From Xiphophorus maculatus (taxonomy: Eukaryota; Chordata; Actinopteri; Cyprinodontiformes; Poeciliidae), in the NCBI RefSeq assembly GCF_002775205.1, contig NC_036443.1, positions 20,617,266 through 20,681,265 of the forward strand: 64,000 nt of DNA, in the 5' to 3' direction. Numbering within the stretch: position 1 is the first letter of the stretch; every line of letters begins with the position of its first letter. Below are positions 33,590 to 45,700 of the stretch, in pieces. Position numbers and translations under genes: made by a program. The notes beneath the pieces were generated by a model. It was not told where the DNA came from. It ran no database searches and saw only the letters and a list, made by a program, of their open reading frames with translations.

Positions 33590-35738
33590 TTAATCAAGCA
33601 CAAAATATTTATTTCTCTCTCAACATACAGTCTGTGATAAGAGTGCATCAGGACAGGGTGGGGTAATGCAATGGGACATACAGCAGGCAAAGCAATCTCA
33701 CACAGTTCAAACACAGGCCAATCACAACTGGAGCATAATCTTGAGGAGCAGTTTCTCCCAGACAAGAGAGATGTGCCAAGAAAAAAGTGTCAGGATGCTC
33801 CTTCTCCTCTGTGCACGTTCAACTATTCCAGTTTATCGCATATACCGATATTGGTTGCCTCCTCCCATGCTCTCCATGAGTTAGCAGCTAGGAAAAGTAG
33901 AACATACAAGATACACGTGACAGAGAACAGAAATCTCTTACTATTGGAAATATTTCACCAAAGCAGAAGACTCTGCATAATATCTTAGAAAAATCCAATT
34001 CAAACCGAATTGATGGAGTTAATATACAGTAAAGCAACCCTCCCTCCCGCCACTTTTAAGAGTCAAAATAAAATGTACAAATACGAGCTACAAGAAGAAA
34101 ACTTTACGATTCACAGCTTTGGCAGAACTGGGGTTGTGCAGATGTCATATTTCTAACCTTATATCTGTACCGTTTCTACATTTTGTGGAAAGATGAAATA
34201 TTGGCCATGCTCGTCAGTGATGAAACCCCACCAAATATATACAGTGTAGGAACTCCTCACGTAGAAGGATAAAAGGAGACCATATGTTGTGCAAATCTCT
34301 GACATCAAGTTTCAGTTTAATGTTGCAATATGTCACTGAAAATAAATGCAAAAAGACAAAATAAAATTGGCTGTCATCAAAAATAAACAACACACCAGTC
34401 CTTTAACAAGGCTATAACACTGCTTTATGAGCATCTGCTTTGTACCATCAAACAATAAACGCTTAACTGTACAGCAAAATCACTTTGATAAATAGCAGCA
34501 TCAAAAAAGGAAAAAAACAACAACTAAGACCTCAGATTAAATTGGTGACTGCACAAAGTATTCTACATACAGTGTATGTTGAGTACTAGGTAAGTTGAAA
34601 GAACAATAAGCTGTGATAAACTGTTTACTGGGTAGTTTGTAATATCGATTCTTGTGTCTGGCAACGTCTGTGGTTTGGTGAATTGTAATTTTGTTCAACC
34701 TTTCAGTTCAGCTTGCTCCTCTTGCACACATTAAAGGTAAGGCTTGTGGCAAGGCTATGATCAAAGCTTTGTGGAAAGGGGTTCAATTGCACTTTTGAGC
34801 CTCAAAAAAAGAAAAAGAAATTCACATTATTTGCTACATTCTGATTCACAAAACTACCAGAGACATCTACTGTAGAAAGACTTATGTACAGAATTATATG
34901 GCTCTGGACACTGGCTTTCCTCTGCAGCAGTGGACGCTCTCGTGCTGTCCAATGAGTTGGTTCTCCAATCGAAAAATAAATAAAGAGGCTTTGCCCAGCT
35001 GAACCATTTGACCTGAATTAAGTGGATTAAGTTTATTTGGACGCTGGCTTCTACCCTTTCCCCTAACCTAACCTAACCTCATCATTCATACATTGGTCAT
35101 TTGTTTCTGAAGGCATCAGATCATATCTCTGCTATGGCATTCCATTTATCAATGGGGTGATAAGTAAATCAGGTCAAACCATATTTGTATTTTTTAAAAT
35201 AAGATTATATACTGTGTTATTAGTGCAGTACAATAAGGGCATTTGTATGTAAACCAAAAAACACACTCAAGCTACCATTTTAAATAAAATAACTTGGATG
35301 CAGAAATGCTTTGTTTAAAGAAAATATATACATAAATAAATGTTCAAGGCACTACATTCCTGCCAAACAGTTAATTTGTTCAAAATACTGTCATCTCACT
35401 GAATCATAAGCCACTAGTATTTGGATTCCAATGTAGTGTTTCAACAGAAAGGCAAATGTGATGAAGAACAGAGTGAAGTCGGTTACCGTGAGTGCAGATA
35501 AAATGTCTTACATGGCTGAGTTTAGCTAAGAACAAAGCCAAAAAGCAGTAAGTATTCAGACTTAACACATACTGTATCATATACACACATACAAATACAC
35601 AATTTACGACACATAGATGTGTTGCATAAAGAATAGCAACACCATAGCGTGTTATTTACAGGATAAAACTATGCACATGTGTGGCTCTGGTGCACAAAGC
35701 AGAGCGAAATCAGTCTGTCCTGAGCGCACACCAACACA
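33590..35738 (-). other. wnk2: Putative wnk2 3' UTR with poly(A) signals
   Basis: After the stop at 35739 no further coding exon is seen. A canonical AATAAA on the minus strand lies at 33608-33613, and another AATAAA occurs near 35031, so short (about 0.7 kb) and long (about 2.1 kb) UTRs are both possible. A CCTAA pentamer run lies near 35060. Confidence 0.4.
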
Positions 35739-38700
35739 TTAATTAGCGGATCGGGAAGTCCTTGTGGTTTTCGGGAAAGGCCCATTCTCAGGGTTGTGCA
35801 CAACAAAAGAGTACGGTTGGATCCCTGGGTTTGACAATGTGGCGTAGTGAATCGCTCTTGGAGCACCAAGCAATCCTACAGGAACCACAGACGCTACAGG
35901 ACTAGGCATGCCAGGCCACTGCTGCGAATAAAGAGGAGTGGGAGCCATCACACCAAAGGAGCCTGATTGCACAAGGTAGCCAGGAGGATGCACTGTGGAT
36001 GAGTTTAGTCCTAGATTTGTAGGCATATTAGGGCCTAAAACGGCGGTCTTTGGGCATGAGAGAGGTAGCCGCAAGTTGTTGGGAACAACATGGCATTTCA
36101 TCTGGAATAGAATGGAGGTATTTTAGATAATATTACACAGCTTTGATTTAGAGTTAAAAATGTAAGAAACCCCCCAAATGTACTACCACAGGGTCTCAGG
36201 ACACTTATACACCAAACCTCTATAAGACAAAAGACCCTTTTTGATGTTTGCTCAAATAGTTAGCATTGGGGGGGAAAAATACCACTTAAAAACACCAGAA
36301 AGATTAACATACTGGTTGCTAATCAATATGCATAATCTAGACCTGTGCGACAAAATCAACTTTGCAGAAAAAAGTGAGGTTGGAGCATATAGGGAATAAG
36401 TAGGAAAAAAGAAAAATGGTTGTTTTGATACAGATTTTAGCAGCTAATGTAATACGTTTAGATTCAAACAATTCCTATTTTAATTAAAACTGGACCCATT
36501 TCCAAGCATCATGCATTTAAAAATGACTACATAAGTACATTTAAGTTTATTTTCAACATTATATAGCAACTCATTTAAACGTATCTTGCTTACAAATCCA
36601 GAAGGTTAAATGTGGATTGAAAACTATTGAAATAATTGGGGTTAACTTACTAAACCTTCCAATGTACTAGAGTTGCTCTGGGAAATCAGATGGTGTTTAG
36701 CACTGACCAATTTTCATTTTTACCTGTGTGACCAGTAACTGGCCTCATGGAAACTCAAAAATCTGATCATTTTTAAATTTGCGAACTCATCAGACTCAAT
36801 TCTGTTGGTCACTGTGTTTACAGTCCTTGGTGTAGATGTGCTTACTGAAGGAAGACAACTCAAAGTTGCCCATTATCAGTATCAGTGTTAAATAAAAAAG
36901 TTTATTTTTTAGGTTCAGAGGAAGCAAACGCTCCACTTTTACACCCAAAAAGTTAAGTTGTGTCTTCTCCTAACATAATGTTTAATAATGCTAAGAAAAA
37001 ATGTTTAGTAATGGGTAAGAAAAATATTCTAAGTGTTATTAATTATAGCTCCTAGAGAAACTCTGAATGACAAGGTCAAGGTTTTGTACACTAGAGATCT
37101 GAAAATTGTCTCAAATCTCTAACTGGTACATCAAAGGAAGCGGACATTCAGACTCTACAAGCATTTCTGAAAGCTTGAATTGTCTGGTTTGGTGTATAAG
37201 AGATGCAAAAACTCCCCTCACCACTACTTCCACATCTCAAACCCAAATACCTCACATGCAACTGCACCCATCTGTGTAGGTCTGCACTCTGTGGCCTGCT
37301 GGCGGGTCTGCCGTCTCATCCTGTTTAGGGTAGTTCGTGGCTGACTGGCTGCCGCTAGAGTCTCCTTCGTCCAGTCATCCACCAGTTTATGAAGGTCCTC
37401 GGTAAAAGTGCCTCTCTTGTTGTTGCTGTTGTTGGTCTGGACCTGAGCGAGCCTTGTGAATGGCTGAGGAGAGGTCGACTGTGCCGCCGTGGTGAGCGAA
37501 GGCTGAATTTGACTTGAGGTGGTCTGTGTCGTGGTAGTGTTGAGAGGGGACCCTGAAAAGAGACAAAACTCTTAAATCTTCCCACATAGAAAACATTAAA
37601 AGTGACAAGTAAGTCAGTTGGCTGCGGTATGGCAAAATTTAAAAGCAGCTGGATTAAAAGGAACTTGTGTCACAATCAGCAAAGACAGCTTTTGGTGAGG
37701 CCAGACAGCCTAAATGCATATAGAGCCATAGACATTTAATTTGCCTACCTGGCAACCAAATAACATAAAAATGAAATGTTTGATATGCAAGCAGTGACAG
37801 GTAACATAATCAATGGATATTGTCATGCAAAAGAAAAGTCAGTTAAACAATATGTAGTTAGAATGTTCATGTCTTAGATACACAGTACCACATTTCCAAG
37901 ATCCAAAACAATAACAAGGACAAAAAAGTGTACATAAACAATATAAGGACTAAGTTTGTGGGGACAATAAGAAATACAGAGAAAGGAAGTAAATAAGATA
38001 GTTACTACTACTGCGCTCTTTGCCTAGACATAGTCGTTTCAGAGTGGACCCTATAAAAAGGTAAAACAGCACAAGACAGAAACAGTTAGGCCAAGACACT
38101 GAACGCCACAAGGATTTGGACAATCTGCTTCAAAAGCACAATCAGCTATTAAACAATTAGGGAGAGAGAAGGAGGAAAAGGGGATTTAAAATAAATATGG
38201 GGGTAAAATTGGAAGACAGAACCAAGTTGTCCCAACTTGATCATTTGGGGAAAAAAAAAACTGCCTACTTCTACACCTAGCTGGCAAACGTTAGACTGCC
38301 AGTGCTTCTAGTCAGGAGGAAGACATTTAAGTTTCAGAATGAAATGATAAACTGTTTATTTGCTCATATAAACTAGATGAAAATGTGTATATACAAATTA
38401 TTTTATTGGTTGGTAGGCAGAAGGTGAGAGAAAACACTGTTTACTACCAAAATAAATTTTACTGGAGAAAAAAAAAAAGAATCACTGCCCATGTGAGAAC
38501 CCCTGTAGAACAAAATGTGAAACCTAAATAAAACTTCACAAGCTAACAAAGCACATTGCTAATATTTGAAACTTGTCAGCACAAATAAACATGCAAATAA
38601 CTCAGGAAGAAGTGACAAAAAAAGAAAAACAATATCAATGATACAGCCCTTCATGTGGCGAAGCATGTCTCCATCAGTGCCCTGTCTGGCGCCTGCACCA

Positions 38701-41700
38701 TGCACGTCTTCTCCATCCAAACATGAGGGACAGAGAGAGCAAAGGGCCCTGCCAACACTAGGGAACTGTATGTGCCGGAGTGCCTTCACTTAGGGGATGT
38801 TAAACAATCAAAATCAACAGTGATTGAACATACAGAAGAAATTAAGAGGGTATAAAAACGGGTCATTTCTCTTGCACACATGGATACTTGTAGACACAAT
38901 CCCCCTGTTTTGCATTAGGTCTGACCTACAACCCATGTTTGGACAGGATTAGCTGTTCCCAAGCCAGAGTGTCTGTGAGGTGCTTTGATCTTACTGCTGC
39001 ATTAAGCAACAGTAAGGCGAAAAGGAGGTAACAGCCAAGTTATAATGATTATGAATGATTAACTGCTGTTGTTTGAATTATGGATGACTGTAAGAGCACT
39101 GAAAAAAACCAACCATTTACCTATAAGATTACTTATTATATTGAAGTTAATTGCAGCTTAGCTTTAAAAACCACACGAGTGAGGAAGTTGGTGCATAGAA
39201 ACAGAAGCCTTGTGGTGAAATTAGACCTAATATTATGACAAAAGACTAAAAACATATTTCAACTCTGAAGGTATTCTGACATCCGGCAAAGAAATTTAAG
39301 CAGAAACTATCCACAAACTCATAAGTTCAATGGATGCAAGAATTGTGCAGGTGATATCAAAGAAGGGGTCCTATTAACATGTAACTTGGTCTGTTAAGAT
39401 GTTTTTGATTGAAATAGCTATTGATGTTAGTACATGTGACCACTTAATGCTGCACATTCAAAGAATGACAGTTTGCAGTTCTTTATAATCCATAAAATGT
39501 TTAGAAAATCTGCTGTGCATAATAATTTGGAACAGTACATTTTGAGCTTTTATTTTTGAAAAAAATATACTGTTCTCATGGGGAGCTTTGTTCAGTAAAA
39601 TTTGATTTATACTCTAATAATTCATGACTTGAAAATTATACTGACCATCATTTGCATTGACCTTTTAAGAAAATCTGAGAAAATATCACTTGCATAATAA
39701 TTTGGAACACGGTGTAATACTGATGAAAAATAACATAATTTTTTCAATTGCATTTTGAAGCTAATTGAACAGATCATTAAAAAAAAAGCTATATCAATCA
39801 CCAATGATGTTTTCCACAGACCCACCTAACCAAATTAGAAGATCTAGTAGAAAGGCAATAACTAAAAACAAAGGTATTACGTCCTTCTCTCAGCAACTGA
39901 AACACAAACATTTTGTTGCCTTATACACTGTTGGGTTCAACTAATTTTACTGATAAATTAAAACAATCTATGCATGTCACTGATATCCTGTAGCTGATGC
40001 AGAACAATCTTTAAAAGTTTTGAGACTGAGTGTAATATGCAAGAATAAAATTAAAAAGGAAAACAGTGATACGTATCAGGTGAGAAAGCCTGCAAGAAGG
40101 GTGGAAAAAAATAACTACTGAACTTATTTTCTTTTAAAAAAGAAAAGAGTGACAATAAAATCAAGTTAAATAAAGTGTATGAAAAAATGAGCAAAGGGGA
40201 ATAGAAAAGAACAAATACAAACAGATGGACAGAGACACAGGTCCACTGAGGAATCTAGTGCGTGGTTTGCTACTAGATTTATAGGTGACTCTCTCTGACG
40301 TTTGGTGGTAAACCGTCCAGCCTGGAAAGATGAATAAAGGAGGGAAGAAGAAGAGAAGAAACAAGAGAAATACTTTGAAAAAGTGAACAGAGATTGGTAT
40401 GAGAAACCCCCACATGAAAAGCATCAGAAAAGGACACTGAGTGGGTTGTTGGAACCAACTACAGCATTCAAAGATGCAAATAATCAAAGACAATAGAAAA
40501 GAAAGAATAACCACTTGTTTAAACAAATATAACTAATAATATTGAGCTTAAAAATGGATGCATGGATAAACTGTTAAAGTAAAACAACAATGTTTGATTG
40601 TTGTCATAACTAAGTGTAAGGGGATGTGTTCTGATTCATTCATAGAAAAGGGTTCAAAGAAGTGAGACATCTTTTTTAAAAGTGCATCATGACACATATG
40701 AGGAAGAAAGAATAAAAAACCCATTATTGTTCATCTAATGTTTTATTCTACCTACTATCACTTAAGTCTAAACAAGAAAATTAGAAAACACATAACTAAC
40801 ACAGACAAATCTGTTTAAGAGGAAGATGTGTGGTTAACCTGAAGTTCTCATCAGGATAACCTCATCATGCTCACAATACACTGGCAGTGCCTAAAGTAAT
40901 TTATTGTGAAGCTTCTGGAACAACAAAAATGATCTTTGAGATATGCTGGTCTCATTTCCTATCAGAAACAAATTTCTTGGTTGACTGAAAATAATCTCGT
41001 AACAATGCATTTAGCATTCTCACTTCTGAAGACTATTTCAGATTATTTCAGATTTAAATCTGACAAAAATATGAATTATTTTGGGCTCATCTGTTGCCCT
41101 TAAGGGAAAGGAAGACAAGGAGGAGAAAAACCATGCTTCAAATTTTAATATGTCAATTCAGGATATTTTCCCACCCAAAAAAAAAAAACATCCAGCTTTT
41201 CTTTAAGTTGGATGTTAAAGAAAACATCCAACTTTCTTTAACATCCAACGTAGGATCCTACTTTAGGATCACACGTAGGTGATTCTAACTTATCACCTAC
41301 ATGTGATAAGTTAGGATGATAGGGAAAAGACTGAAATTTTGGATTTTGCAAGTATGATTCATTCTGACTGCACTCGCAAATATCTATACATAAAACACTC
41401 TGGTAAGTTAAAATTACTGTGCAAAATGGCAGACCTAGCTGTACACATTCCTCTGTAAAGAAAAACTCCTTGCTCAACTGGTGTCATAATGCTAAGAAAC
41501 CAATCTAAACACTGATGGTAATGCACCTTCACATTAAAGCTAAAACTGATGTTGGAGGTGCAGAAACGTCCCAATTATGCAGGGAGTTTAGCAGATGTTT
41601 TGAAAATATTCTATCCCGTATGTGATATCCAAGTTCAAATTATATGACCTAAGTTCTAGGATTGCAACAGTCATCAAGCTAAAAAGAAAACAATCCAGTA

Positions 41701-42784
41701 ATGATTGAATGTTTTAGGAGACCATAAGGCAGATTTAACCCATGTGACGGGGATCTTAAATTAACTGACTAAAAAGATAGAGGAAATACTATGTGGAGCA
41801 TTTATAGACCTCTTTCTCATTGGCCACTAGTCCATTACAACAGGAGATGACGGTGAGCATGGTAGAATAGACAAAACAGCCAATGCTCTCCAAAACAGCA
41901 AATAACAGAAACTATTTGCTGTTGTATGTTTCATTGTGAAATGGCAAATTAGAAGGTGGGTGATGCAGCTGAGTGACTGTAAGCACACAACTCCTGAACT
42001 CACATCAGGAAACCAAACCATCGTCACCTGTTATGTGCAGAAGAAAGAGCTAAACTTAGATCAAGAATATTTGGATAGCTGATCAATAGTTGCAGATAAA
42101 GTTCCCAGTTAAGGTTCCAGCATATTTTTGCTACAGTCATGTAATATGGAAACATCCTACACCAATGAGCTTTTTCAAGGATTAATCATTGATGGTGTTA
42201 ATGCATGTTGGATAATACGTTGTTAATGTCTGTGACATGTGACTTGCATAGTTGAAGTGTAATAAAATCTGTACCAAACCAACACTTTGCCTTGTTCAAT
42301 GTGTTTGGCTTGTCGTAAGCCTCTTTCTGGCACTATAAGGAGTGAATGCTTCACAGCACACTTTTTTCTCTTTTCCTGAATTATTATAAATCTGTGGAGG
42401 ACATAGTGAATTATTTACAGATATAGTGGTAATTTCTTTGTTCAGTTTGTCTAAAGGCAATCTCATTAACCTTTTTAGGTGTTTATATTTCCAATTGATT
42501 TTAGTTTTATTTGCATGTGATGTTTTGTTTCCCTGAGCAAAGACTATCATGAAGAGTACCTTGGCCAGGATCAGCTTGGTTGGCCATCCCGTCCCTATGT
42601 CTTCCAGCGTAGATGTTGTCTGATGAGAAAGAGCCTTTCAAAGAACAGGGTTGCTGTGTGTGAACCTGCTCCTGGACTCTGCTGGGCTGGCTGTTGGAGG
42701 AGGAGCTGCAGCTGGAGTAGGCAGAGGCATCTGACAAAAGTGAACTTTTAGCTGGAGAGCTGGATGAACTGGTAGCACTTTCTC
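35739..42784 (-). CDS. wnk2: wnk2 exons 22-26: C-terminal region
   Basis: Exon 42560-42784 (225 nt) has [20 protein letters not shown]. Exon 40223-40321 (99 nt) has [20 protein letters not shown] and [11 protein letters not shown]. Exon 38006-38050 (45 nt) has [15 protein letters not shown]. Exon 37251-37552 has [20 protein letters not shown] then WTKETL. The last exon (35739-36101) starts [12 protein letters not shown] and ends TTRTSRSAN, then TAA. The order matches the human WNK2 C-terminus. The final exon is less conserved. Confidence 0.92.
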
Positions 42785-45700
42785 CTTAAAAAATAAAACA
42801 AAATAAAAATAAAACGGATGAGTCAGATTGAATCACTGCTTCACACACTCCTACTTTTTTTCCCTTTATAAAATCAAAACCACTTCAACCGTTGTTTTTT
42901 TTAAATACAAAACGTGTTCTACTAGACCACAGGTGTCAAACTCCAGTCCTCAAGGGCCACTGCCCTGCAACTTTTAGATGTCCCTTTGCTGCACCACACT
43001 TGAATAGAATAATTAGGTCATTAGCAAGGCGCTGGAGAACTTATCTACACAAGAAGCAGGTAATTAAGCCATTTCATTCCAGTGTTTTGTACCTGTGGCA
43101 CATCTAAAAACTGCAGAACAGCAGCCCTTGAGGACTGGAGTTTGACACCTCTGTGCTAGACTAAAAACATCCAAACTGTTTATCATCCCACCATCTCTAC
43201 CCACACACCTTTCCTCTCCACACTGGTGCTGTTGGGATTATTTCTGAGTTGTTGCACCATCGGATTCAGCAGCTTCCCAGCTTTCAGTTTCTGTTTGCTG
43301 GTTTTGCGCCTTCGACCCATTGGAGGAACAGCATGGAGCAGGCTAACCTTGGGGGGTACAGACTTTCCCAGGTCTTTGTACAGACGTTCGATCTCACTCC
43401 TCTGGAATGCCTGCAGCTCAGAGATCTCCTTCATGTGTCTATTGTGAAAACACAAAAAAATAAGATACAAATGCTCCCAAAATAATAAAAAATATCATTA
43501 AAGAAAATTATAGAAAATGCATTTCAATAAATTTGACCATTATTGAAAAAATAATTTCTTTTAATATTTTTGTTCTGAAAAGGTAGAAAATTAAGATTAA
43601 GGTGTACAACCTCTAAAATCAAACAAACAAAAAAAACAGTTTCTTGGGGAATAAATACATAAGACCACTTTAAAAAGTTTATGTCCTTAAATTAGCCGAT
43701 AGCTCTTTAGGTACCATTGCTAGTCGCGATTCAAGCCTTAAGAAATTCCCCCAAACTCTATTAATGGGCTTTGTTTCACAATCCTCTCAATGCTTGATTA
43801 TCTCTGCTGCTTCTCATCCTTTTTGATCACAGATTTTCCTTCCACACAATTTGAATTAATATGCTATGATACAGTGCTGTTAAAGCCAGTTTCTCAAACA
43901 ATGACCTCTGTCAGCACTTTTCTCCATGATAGTGTGGGCCTGACTATAACATTTTTGAATTAGAATCTTTGTTTACTTGTAAATAATATTTAAATTTATT
44001 GAAATGTGCATGTTGTAGATTCATAAAAGTGGCTATTTTATTTGTTATAATACTGAATATTTGCATGTAGAAGGTGAAAGCGACAGCAGGTTACTAATTG
44101 TATCGAATGGAAGTTATTGGAGTTTATTGATTTTTATGGCGTCACTATTGGCTTAATTTGTCCAAATATACAGAATTATTAGAATGATCAATAAAGAGAT
44201 TAAAAAGATATACTACTCCTGATCTGGACAAAGATTTTCTGCTGCAATGCCACTTTTACCACGTACGTTTTCTTTAAGATGAGCCACATCAAACATTAAT
44301 CATCCTGATTTTTACAAAACATTATTTAAAAACAGTACAGGACTGAAACCTTAACAAGAGGTAATCCTACCTCTTGTAAAGTAAATAATGATCACAAAAA
44401 ATGATTGTCTGGAATATTACTTTCTACAAGCCTTTTAATCTTGACTACTACTCTTTCCCAAACCTAAAAAAATAAACCATTGTAATTATTTCATGAAAAC
44501 TTTGTGTTTTCATGCAAGTTTGATCAAAGGATAGAAGAAACCAAACTCAATTTAAGAAAACCTATAATCAGCTTTTAAAATGGTTTGTTAAACGAAATAA
44601 ACCTCAAGTTTAATCTAAAAGCTAATTTTCTGCATTTAATCTAGTAGACATTATACTAAATCATAGCACAATTATTGTTATTTAAAGGGTATGGTTGGAT
44701 TTAGTTGAGGAAGTCCATCTGTTTACAATCATTTTCAGATTAAATCAGTTCCATGCAGCCATGATGTTGTCTCTACAAGCAGGCATGGCTCTCCTGATGT
44801 CTGATAGCCCCAACAGGAGAGGATTTGTTTTATCATGGTAAAAAAGAAAGACAACATCAGTCTGTTTTCTTGAGAAAGCAAACTTATTGTGGGCCAGCTA
44901 GAGATAATGCATATAATTGTTTACATGTAATTCTTAGCACTCGGAGTGTGGAGGAAATTAAAAGAGGTGAATATCTGTGAGTGAGTGTGATACTTTACTT
45001 TTCTCTAAGTTTCTGAAGCTCCTTCTTCATATCCGCATCCTCAAACTCTGAGTCATTGTCACTGCTGATGTTGGGGGGGAAATGTCCAACAGAAGGTGAA
45101 GGAGTGTGGCCATTTATTGCCACAGTCTGGCAGGTTGGTGATTCAGAGCTCTGCTCACTTTTGCTTCGTCCGGAGCGCCGCAAGAAGGCGACCGCCCTCT
45201 TGACGAGATCGCTTCCGCTGTGCTCAGTCAGATTGTGAGCTGACGGAGCAGCTGGAGCTGGAGGAACCACTATGCTGCTGCTGTCTTCATCACCTGAGTC
45301 GGAGTAAAGCTGAGATGAAGACCGACAGTGGCGATGGGATGGTGTGTCAACAGTTTGGGCTCGTGGGATGTGACGTGGAGTTGCATCAGGACTTGAGGTG
45401 GGAGTGGTGTGAGCGAACTCAGGAGGGGCAGAGTAGCGGCTTCCAGTTTGGGGTTTGGAAGATCTTGTGCCGTCATGATCAGGTGCAGGTGTGGCAGAGG
45501 TCCGGCAAGCCACCCCACAGCTGCTTTCTTTTCTTTCAGTGCTCTGAGTCTGGCTGCGAGACCCTTCAGAACCACTGGAGGGTGCTGCAGAGCTGCAGCT
45601 CGCTTTGCTTTTATCTGAATAGCAAATGGCATCAGGTGGTGTGGGGATGATCTAAAAGGTCATGAAATCCAAGTCGTCAGTGTTACAAAATCAAGGTTTA

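Noticed and set aside
35056..35080. Interstitial telomere repeat
   Set aside because: The unit is CCTAA, not CCCTAA, and only three copies are present.
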